Shown in pieces: positions 33,376-44,702 of a stretch of DNA of 61,554 nucleotides. The first letter of the stretch is position 1; every line of letters starts with the position of its first letter. Made by a program: the position numbers and the translations under genes. The notes beneath the pieces are model-generated. The model made no database searches, was not told the origin of the DNA, and was given only the letters and a program-made list of their open reading frames with translations. The stretch is from Halomonas sp. PR-M31 (GTDB taxonomy: Bacteria > Pseudomonadota > Gammaproteobacteria > Pseudomonadales > Halomonadaceae), in the NCBI RefSeq assembly GCF_001039575.1, contig NZ_JIBT01000063.1, positions 1 through 61,554 on the forward strand. Reading direction: 5' to 3'.

Positions 33376-34476
33376 ATGACGGTTTCGGATTGGTTGGTGC
33401 TCTCCTTGCTGCCCGGGATGGGACCGCGACGGCTGGCGCTGCTGCGCGAACACCAGCCGCAATGGCCCCAAGGTTGGCTGGCATTGCTTCCTGCTCCCGC
33501 TCGGGACGCACTACGCCTGTGGCTCGAGCATCCTGCTCGAAGTCCGTTGCAGGTCAAGCTGGACCAGGCGCTGGCCTGGGAGGCGGCACATCCTTCACAC
33601 CATTTGCTGACACCCGATCACGGCCTCTGGCCTGAATTGCTCGATGAGTTGCCGGATCCTCCGCCGTTGCTCTGGGCGAAGGGCGATTTGACGGCGCTGG
33701 AACCGCCGGGCATTGCCATCGTGGGCACGCGAAAACCTACCCGGGAGGGACTTGGCAACACAGCGCGCTTTGCCAAAGAGCTGGCGGAGCGAGGCTTTTG
33801 CGTGGTCAGCGGCATGGCCCTGGGGGTTGATGGTCGCGCCCATCACGCGGCATTGCAGGCAGAAGGACGCAGCATCGGGGTGCTGGGCTGCGGTATCGAC
33901 GTCGTCTATCCGTCCCGGCACGCGGATCTTTACCGGCGTATGCTGGATCAGCAGGGGTTGCTGCTCAGCGAGCACGCGCCGAAACTGAAGGCCAATCCGG
34001 CATTCTTCCCTCGCCGCAATCGCATCGTTACCGGTCTTACCTTGGGCGTACTGGTCATCGAGGCGGCGCAAAAAAGCGGCTCGCTGATCAGTGCACGCTT
34101 GGCCATGGAACAGAACCGGGAGGTATTCACCCTGCCGGGGTCAATCCATAACCCTCAGGCTCGAGGCTGTCTCGATTTGCTGCGACAAGGTGCGACTCTG
34201 GTCACCTGCGTCGAGGACATTCTTGCCGAGCTGGGCCAGTGGAGCCTGGCGTCTAGCGCGACGCCCGTTTCGTCCTCTGACGATACCCGGCCCGTGGTGA
34301 CACCTGTCAACGGCGACGCATTGTTGGCGCTGCTCAGCGACTCTCCAACACCGCTGGATACCCTGATTGAACTGTCCGGGCGGGATTTTCCTTATTGCCA
34401 GCAGCGCCTGCTGGAATTGGAACTCGACGGCTGGGCGGCCCAGGCGCCGGGGGGATGGGTGAGGCTGCCCCGCTAG
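33376..34476 (+). CDS. dprA: DNA-processing protein DprA (Smf)
   Basis: 366 residues. The Rossmann-like core contains IAIVGTRKPTREG (about 113-125), SGMALGVDGRAHHAAL (about 150-165) and RNRIVTGLTLGVLVIEAAQK, SGSL. A C-terminal winged-helix DprA domain is present (LLALLSDSPTPLDTLIELSG). DprA loads RecA on incoming single-stranded DNA during natural transformation. It starts 4 bases after the LysM gene stop. Confidence 0.95.
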   Translation: MTVSDWLVLSLLPGMGPRRLALLREHQPQWPQGWLALLPAPARDALRLWLEHPARSPLQVKLDQALAWEAAHPSHHLLTPDHGLWPELLDELPDPPPLLWAKGDLTALEPPGIAIVGTRKPTREGLGNTARFAKELAERGFCVVSGMALGVDGRAHHAALQAEGRSIGVLGCGIDVVYPSRHADLYRRMLDQQGLLLSEHAPKLKANPAFFPRRNRIVTGLTLGVLVIEAAQKSGSLISARLAMEQNREVFTLPGSIHNPQARGCLDLLRQGATLVTCVEDILAELGQWSLASSATPVSSSDDTRPVVTPVNGDALLALLSDSPTPLDTLIELSGRDFPYCQQRLLELELDGWAAQAPGGWVRLPR

Positions 34477-34555
34477 GCTTTGCCACGCGGTGGCTGCTGG
34501 GCGCTGGTGGTCATGTTAGAATTCGCGCTCCGTTTGCCGAGCCGGAGCACCTGGA

Positions 34556-35110
34556 ATGATCGATCGCGAGGCCCTGGAAGCTGCCGTCAACACCTTGCAA
34601 GAAGGCGGCATCATTGCCTATCCCACCGAAGCGGTGTGGGGGCTTGGCTGCGATCCGGACAATCCCGCCGCGCTGCAGACGCTGATCGATCTCAAGCAGC
34701 GCGATCCTTCCAAGGGGCTGATCCTGATTGCCGGTGACATCCATCAGCTCGATCCCTGGCTGAATGAACTGAACGCGAGCGATCGCCAACGCCTGGGCGC
34801 CGGCTGGCCGGGCCATGTCACCTGGCTGGTGCCGGACAATGGCCGCTCACAGCCGCTGCTGCGGGGCGAACATGCGAGCGTGGCGCTGCGGGTCAGCGAT
34901 CATCCTCTGGTCACCGCTCTCTGTGCTGCCTTCGGCGGTCCTCTTGTCTCTACCTCCGCCAACCCTGCTTGCGAGCCTCCTGCGCTCGATAGCGCCACCG
35001 TTCGTGACTATTTCGGCCCCGCCGTTCATGTGGTCGAGGGGGCGCTTGGCGGCTATGCTCGGCCCAGTATCATTCGTGATTTGCGCAGTGGCAAAATACT
35101 GCGTGACTGA
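34556..35110 (+). CDS. tsaC: Threonylcarbamoyl-AMP synthase (YrdC/Sua5 type)
   Basis: 184 residues. IIAYPTEAVWGLGCDPDN (about 18-35) and SKGLILIAGD are the ATP/threonine-binding signature. SVALRVSDHPL and GPLVSTSANPA complete the YrdC fold. It makes threonylcarbamoyl-adenylate for tRNA t6A37. It has no Sua5 C-terminal domain, as expected of TsaC. It lies between dprA and hemF. Confidence 0.95.
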   Translation: MIDREALEAAVNTLQEGGIIAYPTEAVWGLGCDPDNPAALQTLIDLKQRDPSKGLILIAGDIHQLDPWLNELNASDRQRLGAGWPGHVTWLVPDNGRSQPLLRGEHASVALRVSDHPLVTALCAAFGGPLVSTSANPACEPPALDSATVRDYFGPAVHVVEGALGGYARPSIIRDLRSGKILRD

Positions 35111-36076
<966 letters not shown>

Positions 36077-36105
36077 GTCATCGAATATCCACGCTGGAGT
36101 TTTTT

Positions 36106-36915
36106 ATGAGCGATCGCTACTGCGTATTCGGCCACCCTATCGGCCACTCACTGTCACCCAGAATTCATGCGGCCTTCGCCGAACAGACCGGCGAAGAAAT
36201 GTCCTATGAGGCGATCGAGGCGCCGCGTAAGGATTTCGCTGGCGCCTGGCACAATTTCGTTGCCTCCGGGGGTCGCGGCGCCAACGTGACCGTGCCCTTC
36301 AAGGAAGACGCCTATCGGTTGGGCGATGTGCTTAGCCCTCGAGCACGGCTTGCCGGCGCGGTGAATACCCTGGTGCTGGGTCGAAACGATGAGATCTTTG
36401 GTGACAACACCGATGGTGTCGGGCTGGTGCGGGATCTTCAGGCTCAGGCCGCCCCGCTGGAGAAGGCGCGTATTCTAGTGCTCGGAGCAGGTGGGGCGGT
36501 ACGCGGCATACTCGAGCCCCTGCTGGCGGCACGACCGGCGACCCTGATGATCGCTAACCGCACTCCGGAGAAGGCACGTCAGCTAGCCAAGGAGTTTTCT
36601 GAACTGGGGGAGACCACCGGCGGCGGCTTCGATGAAATAGTGGGGACCTTCGATCTTGTCGTCAACGGCACCAGCGCGAGCCTTGGCGGCGAGTGTCCGC
36701 CGCTTCCCGAGGATGTGTTCGCCGACGACGCCCTGGCCTACGACATGATGTACGCGGATGAGCCCACGACGTTCCTGCGTTGGTCCGCTGAACATGACGC
36801 CCGCACCGCGGACGGTCTGGGCATGCTCATCGAACAGGCGGCGGAGTCCTTCTTTCTATGGCGCAACGTGCGACCGGACACTGCTGCCCTGCGCAAGCAG
36901 CTTCGCCCAAGCTAG
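36106..36915 (+). CDS. aroE: Shikimate dehydrogenase
   Basis: 269 residues. [19 protein letters not shown] binds shikimate, [12 protein letters not shown] carries the catalytic Lys, and [11 protein letters not shown] (about 125-135) is the NADP-binding loop; ANRTPEKA suits NADP. It converts 3-dehydroshikimate to shikimate. Last gene of the rightward series; it overlaps the 3' end of the next minus-strand gene by 4 bases. Confidence 0.96.
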   Translation: MSDRYCVFGHPIGHSLSPRIHAAFAEQTGEEMSYEAIEAPRKDFAGAWHNFVASGGRGANVTVPFKEDAYRLGDVLSPRARLAGAVNTLVLGRNDEIFGDNTDGVGLVRDLQAQAAPLEKARILVLGAGGAVRGILEPLLAARPATLMIANRTPEKARQLAKEFSELGETTGGGFDEIVGTFDLVVNGTSASLGGECPPLPEDVFADDALAYDMMYADEPTTFLRWSAEHDARTADGLGMLIEQAAESFFLWRNVRPDTAALRKQLRPS

Positions 36916-37166
36916 CGTCGGGTGTAAAACCCAATAAAACACATCACAAGTCCCAGCACCGAGAGCAGCATCCCCCCGTTCACCAATAGCGAATGCCGCT
37001 CGATGAAGGGAGTGAAAGGCTGGGGCTGTTCGCGGCAGGCCGAGGCAATGGCATCCCAGTGACCGCCGGAGAGCTGGCATTCACGGATGTCGCCAAGCTC
37101 CCAGAAATAGACGCCCATGAGTATGAAAAGCGGCAGGATAAGCAGCAGCGCCCCCCATCGCGCCAT
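36912..37166 (-). CDS. Small two-helix membrane protein
   Basis: 84 residues from the ATG at 37166 (TGATG overlap with the protease gene stop); a GTG one codon earlier is possible. Two transmembrane helices (about 4-22 and 58-80) flank a short periplasmic loop with two cysteines ([16 protein letters not shown]), probably a disulfide. I do not recognise the family. Coupling to the M48 protease gene suggests a related envelope role. Confidence 0.7.
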   Translation of the reverse strand: MARWGALLLILPLFILMGVYFWELGDIRECQLSGGHWDAIASACREQPQPFTPFIERHSLLVNGGMLLSVLGLVMCFIGFYTRR

Positions 37167-37960
37167 CACCCCGGACTCCGGCAGTTGGGAACCTTGCCTG
37201 CCGCCTGGGCCTGCTCGTAGTAGCCCATGGCATCATTCATTTGCGCCTGCAAAAGATCGATACGCTGGCCGTGGCTGGGGTGGGTCGACATCCATACCGG
37301 CGGCTGGCCGTTGCTGCTGGCGGACATGTTCTGCCATAGATCGATGCTGGCGCGAGGATCGAATCCGGCCCGGGCCATCAGATCCAGCCCCAGCACATCC
37401 GCTTCGCTCTCCTGGCGGCGGGAGAAGGGCATCAAGATGCCGTACTGAGCGCCCATACCAAGGAGCCCCATCAGCTGTTGGCCGCCGGCACTATTGAGTC
37501 CAGCCGCGGCCTGAAAGACGGAAAGACCGGTTTGAGTCGCTGCCTGCTGGGAGACCCGTTCGTTGGCATGGCTTGCCAGCACGTGGGCCACCTCGTGACC
37601 GATGACCGCCGCCAGTTGATTCTGGTTCTTCGCCACATTGAGAAGCCCAGTATTGACGCCGATATGGCCGCCGGGCAGAGCGAAGGCGTTAGCAGAGTCA
37701 TCTTTGAATACCTTGACTTCCCACTGACCGCCGGACTCCAACTCCCTGGTAATTGCTTGTGCCACGCACTGTACATAGGTATTGGCTTGCCCTTGGACCA
37801 CCGGCAGTTCTTTCTCGTACTGGGCAAAGCTCTGCTCGCCCATTTCATCGAGCTGCTCATCGGAAAACAGCGTCAGCTGGGAACGTCCGGTGGGAGATTG
37901 GCTGCAGGCCACGAGTGAGATGAGCAGTGCTCCCAACGCGCTACGGTTGATCCATTTCAT
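37166..37960 (-). CDS. M48-family metalloprotease lipoprotein (LoiP/BepA-like)
   Basis: 264 residues from the ATG at 37960. Lipobox SLVAC gives lipidated Cys19. The zinc site HEVAH is at 122-126, with the third ligand in ESEADVLGLDLMARAGFDP (about 187). The domain ends with THPSHGQRI. Periplasmic enzymes of this type degrade misfolded outer-membrane proteins. No TPR domain follows, so it is closer to LoiP (YggG) than to BepA. Coupled to the small membrane-protein gene downstream. Confidence 0.9.
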   Translation of the reverse strand: MKWINRSALGALLISLVACSQSPTGRSQLTLFSDEQLDEMGEQSFAQYEKELPVVQGQANTYVQCVAQAITRELESGGQWEVKVFKDDSANAFALPGGHIGVNTGLLNVAKNQNQLAAVIGHEVAHVLASHANERVSQQAATQTGLSVFQAAAGLNSAGGQQLMGLLGMGAQYGILMPFSRRQESEADVLGLDLMARAGFDPRASIDLWQNMSASSNGQPPVWMSTHPSHGQRIDLLQAQMNDAMGYYEQAQAAGKVPNCRSPG

Positions 37961-38071
37961 GCGGTTTTCCTGACTCCTGAATATCATCCGTCTGGACCGG
38001 GGTGGTGTTGAGCTTCAAGATACCTGTATGTCTTCCGGCGTCAACCATTGTCAACAAGGAGCCCTGTATTC

Positions 38072-38944
38072 ATGGATGACGAACTGAGTCAACGTTTGAA
38101 TCTGCTACTCGATCGGGTCGAGGCTTGGCTGCCCCCCCGGCCGCCAGAATTGGACTGGGCGCAAGACGTGGCCGCCCTGTGGCAGCGTCATCCGCTGGGT
38201 GGCCAGCTGCTACCCGTCGAACTCCGGGACAGCCTAGGCCTGGATGATTTGATCGGTATCGAGCGGCAAAAGCGTGCGCTACTGACCAATACCCGTGCCT
38301 TTCTGCAAGGCCTGCCGGCCAATCATGCGCTGCTTTGGGGTGCCCGGGGCAGCGGCAAGTCCTCCCTGGTGCGGGCACTGCTCAACGCTCTGGCGCCGGA
38401 AGGCTTACGACTCATCCAAGTGGATCGGCATGATCTGGTGGGTCTGCCTGCTCTGGTACAGCAGCTGCGCAATACGACGCAGCACTTCATCGTCTATTGC
38501 GACGATCTTTCTTTTGAGGGTAGCGACGATGGCTACAAGGCCCTCAAGAGCGTGCTTGATGGCACCCTGACCGGTCCGCCGAAAAATGTGCTGTTGTATG
38601 CCACCTCCAACCGTCGTCATCTGCTTCCAGAGTCTATGGAGGACAACACCCAGACGCATCTGGTCGGCGACGAGCTTCATTACGGCGATGCGGTGGAGGA
38701 GCGGATCTCGCTTTCCGATCGTTTCGGCCTGTGGCTTTCTTTTCATGCCTTCGATCAGGACACCTATCTTCAGGCGTGCCGGCATTGGATCGGGTATCTC
38801 GGTCGAGACGTTCAGTGGGGCGACGAGGCTCAAGCGGAAGCATTGCGTTATGCCACTTTGCGTGGCGTGAGAAGCGGTCGCGCTGCTTGGCAGTTTGCCT
38901 GTCAGTGGGTAGGCAGTCAGATGAGCAGTCGGGCAGACAGCTAG
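38072..38944 (+). CDS. DUF815-family AAA-type ATPase
   Basis: 290 residues from the ATG at 38072; AAGGAG lies 10 bases upstream, whereas the frame start at 38048 has none. Walker [10 protein letters not shown] (about 98-106), Walker [13 protein letters not shown] (about 142-153), [12 protein letters not shown] and a C-terminal [12 protein letters not shown] identify DUF815 (YjbK-like putative ATPases). Function is unknown in most bacteria. Its 3' end overlaps that of der by 4 bases. Confidence 0.87.
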   Translation: MDDELSQRLNLLLDRVEAWLPPRPPELDWAQDVAALWQRHPLGGQLLPVELRDSLGLDDLIGIERQKRALLTNTRAFLQGLPANHALLWGARGSGKSSLVRALLNALAPEGLRLIQVDRHDLVGLPALVQQLRNTTQHFIVYCDDLSFEGSDDGYKALKSVLDGTLTGPPKNVLLYATSNRRHLLPESMEDNTQTHLVGDELHYGDAVEERISLSDRFGLWLSFHAFDQDTYLQACRHWIGYLGRDVQWGDEAQAEALRYATLRGVRSGRAAWQFACQWVGSQMSSRADS

Positions 38945-40343
38945 CGACGATTCTTGCGCGCTTCCTTGGTTCTCGCCAGCTCCCGCTTCTTGGCTTTTTC
39001 ACGGTCGCTTGCGTTGGCGTCGCTATCAAAAGGATTGTCCCCAGAGCGGAATTCGAAGCGCATTGGCGTACCGCGTATTTTCAATACCTTGCGAAAGGTA
39101 TTGATCAAGTAGCGCTTGTAGGCTTCCGGCAGCGCGTTCGTCTGATTGCCGTGTACGACGATGATTGGCGGATTGCTGCCACCCTGGTGGGCCATGCGCA
39201 GCTTGATGCGTCGGCCGTGTACCAAAGGGGGTTGATGTTCGCTCACCGCGTCCTGCAGGAGGGTGGTCAGGCGATTGGTGGACCAATGGCCGTTGGCCGC
39301 CTTGAAGGCACGTTCGATGGACGGATAGAGATCGCCCACGGCGGTGCCGTGCAGCGCCGAGATGAAATGCAGATCCGCATAGTCGGCAAAACCCAGGCGC
39401 CGCTTGATGTCGGTACGCATCTTGTCCTTCTGCTCGCTTTCGAGACCGTCCCACTTGTTGACCGCTAGCACCAGGCGCGGCCGGAGGTCAGCACGTAGTC
39501 GAGCAGGTGCAAATCCTGTTCCACGAGCCCGCTTCTTGCATCAAGCACCACGATCGCAACATGGCACTCTTTGATCGCCTCCAGGGTCTTGATGATGGAG
39601 AACTTTTCGGCAATCAGGCTAACGTTCTTGCGCCGCCGGACCCCGGCAGTATCTACCAGCACGTAGGGGCGCCCGCGACGCTCGAAGGGGATCTCGATGG
39701 CGTCCCGAGTGGTGCCGGCCTCGTCGAACACTACGACCCGTTCTTCGCCCAGCAGTCGGTTGACCAGGGTCGACTTGCCCACGTTGGGCCGCCCGATCAC
39801 GCCAATGCGAATGCCCTTGTCCGTAGCAGGAGTCGCATAGCCTTCGCCGCGCTCGGGGAAGGGGGCGAGCACTTCATCGATCAGCGCCGTGACGTTGCGC
39901 CCATGGGCCGCGGCGATGGCATGAGGATCGCCTAGACCCAGAGTCCAGAAGTCCGCCATGGCCGAATGCTCTTCCAGCCCGTCGGTCTTGTTGACCACCA
40001 GCCAGGTCTTCTTCTGATTCACCCGCAGATGGTTGGCAATGGCTTCGTCGGCGACGTTCAGCCCGTCTCGAGCATCGACCAGGAACAGCACGATGTCTGC
40101 TTCATCGATGGCCACCAGGGACTGCTCCGCCATGGCTGCATCGATGCCTTCTTCATCGCCACTGATGCCGCCGGTATCGATGACCGTATAGGTTTTGCCG
40201 CCCAGCTGGCCGTTGCCGTACTTGCGATCCCGGGTCAGCCCCGGGAAATCCGCCACAAGGGCGTCCCGGGTGCGGGTCAGACGATTGAAGAGGGTGGACT
40301 TGCCCACGTTTGGGCGGCCCACCAGGGCGATGACGGGATTCAT
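38941..40343 (-). CDS. der: Ribosome-assembly GTPase Der/EngA (single-base frameshift near 39475)
   Basis: Two frames together give about 467 residues. The first GTPase domain has [18 protein letters not shown] and NKTDG; the second has [14 protein letters not shown] and DTAG. NKWDG and the C-terminal KH-like domain are in the other frame. One base is missing in a C run (GCC TGG TGC should read GCC CTG GTG), at 39474-39475. Start is the ATG at 40343, before [10 protein letters not shown]. Der is essential for 50S maturation, so a real loss is unlikely and a sequencing error is the best explanation. Confidence 0.93.
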
Positions 40344-40354
40344 GATAGGCGCGT

Positions 40355-41512
40355 TCAATCCTCGGTCGATTTAACGTCGAAAGCGCTAAGCTCACCGTCG
40401 TTGGTCAGCGCGAAGACCCGACCATCGTCAGTGAGCAGCGGTAAGCTGATACCGTCACCGCCAAGATCACGCCGGCCGGCGAACCTGCCGCTATCGAGGG
40501 CGAGCAGATGCACGTAGCCTTCATAGTCGCCTAACGCAATGTCTCCACCGACAAAGGCTGGGGACGTCAACCAGCGGCCTTCCAGGGCATCGGATTCCCA
40601 TAATAGACGACCAGAAAGTGCATCCAGGGCCAATACATGGCTTGCATCGTTTACGGTGATCAGCGTATCACCCACCAGCAATGGCGTGAGATAGCTCGAC
40701 TCTTCCCGAGACCATAGAATTTCGCCACTGGTGGCTTCCAGGGCCAGCAGGCGACCGTTGTAGCTGGTGACGTAGAGACGGCCATCCCGAGTCAACAGGG
40801 GTTGACCGTCCAGGTCCACCAAGCGGCCGACTTCACTGCGCCCTTGGGGAACGGCAACCCGCAGATCCCACAGCGGTTGGCCGCTACGGTTATCAAGGGT
40901 CACCAGGCGGCCATTGGCGAACCCGGCAAAGGTGACCTGTTCGATTACCTGGGGTGTGCCGGTACCGCGCAGGGTCAATGCCGGCTGATTGGCGGTATAC
41001 ACCCAACGCTCGGCACCGGTTTCGCGATCGAGCGCCGTGATGGCTCCATCAACGCTCTGAATGACCAGCAGGCGACGATTGGCCTGAGGCGGGGCAAGCA
41101 CTTCGCTGGAGACCCGCGAGCGCCAACGTTCCGTGCCATCCGCTTGATCCAGTGCTAACACCTCACCGTTGCGAGTACCGATATACACACGGCCAGCCAC
41201 GGCGGTCAATCCGCTTGAAACCGGCGTGTTCAGCTCTTCCTGCCAAAGCGTTTCACCGCTGGCGGCGTCGATGGCACGTACCAGGCCGGATTGATCCGCG
41301 GCAAACAAGCGGCCGTCGTCCAGCGCGGGGGTGATCGGGTAGCGGGCGATACCCAGACCACTTCCGATATCCTGATCCCAAAGGCTGTTCAGTTCGACCC
41401 GGGAGTCAAAGGACTCAAGCTCCTTGGGTGGGTATTTCGGCTCGACCTTGCCGGCACAGCCGGCTAGTAGAGTGACCAGTACGGTAGGTACGAGCAAATG
41501 AGTCAGTTTCAT
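40355..41512 (-). CDS. bamB: Outer-membrane assembly lipoprotein BamB
   Basis: 385 residues. Lipobox LLAGC gives lipidated Cys19. The rest consists of PQQ-type beta-propeller repeats (e.g. [49 protein letters not shown]). BamB scaffolds the Bam complex that inserts beta-barrel proteins. Its start overlaps the yfgM stop by 4 bases and der follows, the standard order. Confidence 0.95.
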   Translation of the reverse strand: MKLTHLLVPTVLVTLLAGCAGKVEPKYPPKELESFDSRVELNSLWDQDIGSGLGIARYPITPALDDGRLFAADQSGLVRAIDAASGETLWQEELNTPVSSGLTAVAGRVYIGTRNGEVLALDQADGTERWRSRVSSEVLAPPQANRRLLVIQSVDGAITALDRETGAERWVYTANQPALTLRGTGTPQVIEQVTFAGFANGRLVTLDNRSGQPLWDLRVAVPQGRSEVGRLVDLDGQPLLTRDGRLYVTSYNGRLLALEATSGEILWSREESSYLTPLLVGDTLITVNDASHVLALDALSGRLLWESDALEGRWLTSPAFVGGDIALGDYEGYVHLLALDSGRFAGRRDLGGDGISLPLLTDDGRVFALTNDGELSAFDVKSTED

Positions 41513-42168
41513 AGCGTAATGTCCTTCGCCCCCAAGTCGTCGAGTTTGAGCTGTACACCATAGACCGGCTGGCCGGCTTCTTGGGAGAGTTGCAGCGCTT
41601 GTTGATAAGCGTCTCGGGCCTGGTCTTCGCGATCCAGGGCGATGAGAATGTCGCCTCGGGTATCGGCACGTTGTGCATTCAGAGAGTCGGGCACTCCGGA
41701 TTCAAGAGTGGCAAGCGCCTTCTCTGCCTCGCCCTGAGCAAGTTGAAGCCGCGCCAGGCGCAGTCGCGCCAATCCCTTGAGGTAATCGCGATCGGTAGAA
41801 GCGATCAGCGCTTCGAGGGTGGTACTACCCGACTCGTAGTCATCCTTCGAGACTGCCATGCGTGCCCGCAGCAGCGCGGCAAGATCCGCATAAACCGTGC
41901 CGTCATGATGGTCGATGATCTCGCCAACCAGCTCCTGAGCTCGGCTCTGAGCGTCATCGGGCAGATCGTCCTGACTCGCAAGAGACAACAGTTCCTGATA
42001 ACGCAGCGAAGCTGCCTCGGCCTGATTCGCCTGGTAGTTCTGCCAGGCCTCCCAGCCCAGCACGCCGGCGATGGCGATCACGACGCCTGCGATCAATGAC
42101 GTGCCATTGTTCTTCCACCAGCGCTTGAGGGCGTCAAGCTGCTCTTCTTCGGTTTGTAGCTCCGCCAC
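41509..42168 (-). CDS. YfgM-family TPR protein, ancillary SecYEG subunit
   Basis: 219 residues. An N-terminal cytosolic stretch (TEEEQLDALKRWWKNNG) precedes one transmembrane helix (about 24-42) and periplasmic TPR-like repeats. This is the YfgM architecture; in E. coli it connects SecYEG with periplasmic chaperones such as PpiD. Between hisS and bamB, as expected. Confidence 0.92.
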   Translation of the reverse strand: MAELQTEEEQLDALKRWWKNNGTSLIAGVVIAIAGVLGWEAWQNYQANQAEAASLRYQELLSLASQDDLPDDAQSRAQELVGEIIDHHDGTVYADLAALLRARMAVSKDDYESGSTTLEALIASTDRDYLKGLARLRLARLQLAQGEAEKALATLESGVPDSLNAQRADTRGDILIALDREDQARDAYQQALQLSQEAGQPVYGVQLKLDDLGAKDITL

Positions 42169-42216
42169 GGGCGGTCTCCTTTACGTTCAAAGCCTTGGTG
42201 AGTGTGGATCACTCGC

Positions 42217-43497
42217 TCAGCGTAACAACTCTTTCAAGCGTTCGATCATGGCATCTCGGGGCAGGGTTTCCTGATCGCGCCCGTCGCGCAGGAACTTGAG
42301 ACCCAAGGTGCCCTGATCGAGTTCGTCGTCACCCAGTATCAGGGCCAATTGCGCGCCGCTCTTGTCGGCTTTCTTGATCTGGCTCTTGAAACTGCCGCCG
42401 CCGCAGTGCACCTGGAGCGTCAGGTGGGGGAGAGCATTGCGAAGCGTTTCGCCTAGCAGCAGTGCCTCGCGCTCGGCACGCTCACCCATGGCCAGCAGAT
42501 AGGCGTTCGGCCCGCGCTGACTTTCTGCGGGAACTAGATCCAGGGTTTCGAGCAGCAGAATCAGGCGCTCGATGCCCATGGCAAACCCCACCGCCGGGGT
42601 CGGCTTGCCGCCGAGCTGTTCGACCAGGCCGTCGTAGCGCCCGCCGGCACACACGGTGCCTTGGCTGCCAAGGGCCGTGGTGGTCCACTCGAACACGGTG
42701 CGCGAATAATAGTCGAGCCCGCGCACCAGGCGAGGGTTGATGACATAGGCAATACCTGCTGCATCGAGCAGATCCGTGAGGGCTGCAAAATGCGCGCGGG
42801 ACTCATCGTCAAGATACTCGAGCAGCTGCGGCGCCTGAGCAAGCATCTCCGCCATGGCAGGATTCTTGGAGTCGAGGATGCGCAGGGGGTTGCTCGAAAG
42901 ACGTCGGCGGGAATCCTCATCGAGAAGATCGAAGTGTGACTCGAAATAGGCCGTCAATGCCTCGCGATAGATGCGACGGGCCGCCAGGGAGCCCAGAGAA
43001 TTGAGCTCCAGGGTCACATGGTCGAACAGCCCGATTGCTTTCCACAGCCGTGCCGAGAGCAGGATGATCTCCGCATCGATGTTCGGGCCTTCCATGCCGA
43101 AGGTCTCGACCCCGACCTGGTGAAACTGACGATAGCGCCCTTTCTGAGGGCGTTCGTGACGAAACATCGGCCCTTGATACCACAGACGCTGAGTCTGGTT
43201 GTGCAGCAGACCGTTTTCAATGGCGGCCCGCACGCAACTGGCAGTGCCTTCCGGACGCAGAGTCAGGCTGTCGCCGTTACGATCCTCGAAGGTGTACATC
43301 TCCTTTTCGACGATATCGGTGACCTCGCCGATGGAACGAGCGAACAGGGCGGTCTGCTCCAGAATGGGGGTGCGAATCTCGAGATAGCCATAGCGGCGCA
43401 TCAACGATCGGATCTGTTCCTCGAAGTACTGCCAGAGTGGCGATTGTTCTGGCAACAGGTCGTTCATGCCCCGAATGGCCTGGATGTTTTTGCTCAA
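42217..43497 (-). CDS. hisS: Histidyl-tRNA synthetase
   Basis: 426 residues. Class II motif 1 region [20 protein letters not shown], motif 2 [28 protein letters not shown] and the His-specific motifs [15 protein letters not shown] and CAGGRYDGL are clear. The C-terminal anticodon-binding domain starts at about 330. Lies between ispG and yfgM in the conserved order. Confidence 0.97.
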   Translation of the reverse strand: MSKNIQAIRGMNDLLPEQSPLWQYFEEQIRSLMRRYGYLEIRTPILEQTALFARSIGEVTDIVEKEMYTFEDRNGDSLTLRPEGTASCVRAAIENGLLHNQTQRLWYQGPMFRHERPQKGRYRQFHQVGVETFGMEGPNIDAEIILLSARLWKAIGLFDHVTLELNSLGSLAARRIYREALTAYFESHFDLLDEDSRRRLSSNPLRILDSKNPAMAEMLAQAPQLLEYLDDESRAHFAALTDLLDAAGIAYVINPRLVRGLDYYSRTVFEWTTTALGSQGTVCAGGRYDGLVEQLGGKPTPAVGFAMGIERLILLLETLDLVPAESQRGPNAYLLAMGERAEREALLLGETLRNALPHLTLQVHCGGGSFKSQIKKADKSGAQLALILGDDELDQGTLGLKFLRDGRDQETLPRDAMIERLKELLR

Positions 43498-43577
43498 GGG
43501 ATACTCCTGGGAACAGGCTCTAACATATCGATCGGTCGGCCATCTTACCCGCTACAGCGCCGCGCCGAAACGGTGCG

Positions 43578-44693
43578 TTAGCCCTGACGAGCAATCACGT
43601 CCTCTTGAGCCGCCTCTTTTTCGCGCACCTTGTCGCGGATCAGGCGCTCGAGATCGTCGACCAGATGATCGTTACGCAGCTTGGACGCGGGCTTGCCGTC
43701 GATATAGACCAGGTTGGCTGGATCGCCACCGGTTAGGCCGATATCGGTTTCCTTGGCTTCACCTGGACCGTTGACCACACAGCCGATGACCGAGACGTTC
43801 AGCGGCGTCATGACGTCTTCGAGACGCGACTCGAGCTCATTCATGGTGCCGATGACGTCGAAGTTCTGGCGCGAACAGCTGGGGCAGGCGATAAAGTTGA
43901 TGCCCTTGGCGCGCAGCTTCAAGCTCTTGAGCATGTCGAAGCCGACCTTGATCTCCTCTACCGGGTCCGCAGCAAGAGACACGCGAATGGTGTCGCCGAT
44001 GCCATCCATCAGCAGCATGCCCAAACCGATGGAGGACTTGACGGTACCGGAGCGCAGGCCGCCGGCTTCGGTGATGCCCAGATGCAAAGGTTGTTCGATC
44101 CTTGCGGCCAATTCGCGATAGGCGGCCACCGCCATGAATACATCTGATGCCTTGACGCTGACCTTGAAGTCCGGGAAATCGAGGCGTTCGAGATGATCGA
44201 TATGGCGTAGAGCGGACTCCACCAGTGCCGCCGGTGTCGGTTCGCCATACTTCTTTTGCAGGTCTTTTTCCAAGGAGCCTGCATTCACGCCGATACGAAT
44301 CGGGATGCCGTTGTCTCGAGCCGCGCTGACGACGGCACGTACGCGATCCTCGCGGCCGATGTTACCCGGATTGATGCGCAGGCAATCCACCCCGAGTTCG
44401 GCAACCCGCAGGGCGATCTTGTAGTCGAAATGAATATCCGCCACCAGGGGTACGTTGACTCGACGCTTGATGCGGCCGAAGGTCTCGGCCGCGTCCATGG
44501 TGGGTACCGAGACACGGACGATATCGGCGCCGGCAGTTTCGAGGCGCTCGATCTGCGCCACGGTGGCGTCCACATCCAGGGTGTCGGTATTGGTCATGCT
44601 CTGCACGGAGATAGGAGCATCGCCCCCTACCGGGACAGAGCCGACATGAATTTGACGCGACTTGCGACGCTTGATCGGAGATTGAGCGTGCAT
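43578..44693 (-). CDS. ispG: 4-hydroxy-3-methylbut-2-enyl diphosphate synthase
   Basis: 371 residues. [18 protein letters not shown] marks the TIM barrel. The [4Fe-4S] ligands lie in [12 protein letters not shown] (about 268-279) and [19 protein letters not shown] (about 305-323). It performs the penultimate step of the methylerythritol phosphate pathway and depends on the isc/suf systems for its cluster. It lies 9 bases from rodZ. Confidence 0.97.
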   Translation of the reverse strand: MHAQSPIKRRKSRQIHVGSVPVGGDAPISVQSMTNTDTLDVDATVAQIERLETAGADIVRVSVPTMDAAETFGRIKRRVNVPLVADIHFDYKIALRVAELGVDCLRINPGNIGREDRVRAVVSAARDNGIPIRIGVNAGSLEKDLQKKYGEPTPAALVESALRHIDHLERLDFPDFKVSVKASDVFMAVAAYRELAARIEQPLHLGITEAGGLRSGTVKSSIGLGMLLMDGIGDTIRVSLAADPVEEIKVGFDMLKSLKLRAKGINFIACPSCSRQNFDVIGTMNELESRLEDVMTPLNVSVIGCVVNGPGEAKETDIGLTGGDPANLVYIDGKPASKLRNDHLVDDLERLIRDKVREKEAAQEDVIARQG

Positions 44694-44702
44694 AAGGCTG
44701 GT

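Noticed and set aside
38941-40343. Programmed frameshifting in der, rsmB, rlmN or the isocitrate dehydrogenase
   Set aside because: The break sites lack a slippery heptamer with a downstream stimulator, and these families are not known to use frameshifting. A one-base loss in a homopolymer explains all four.
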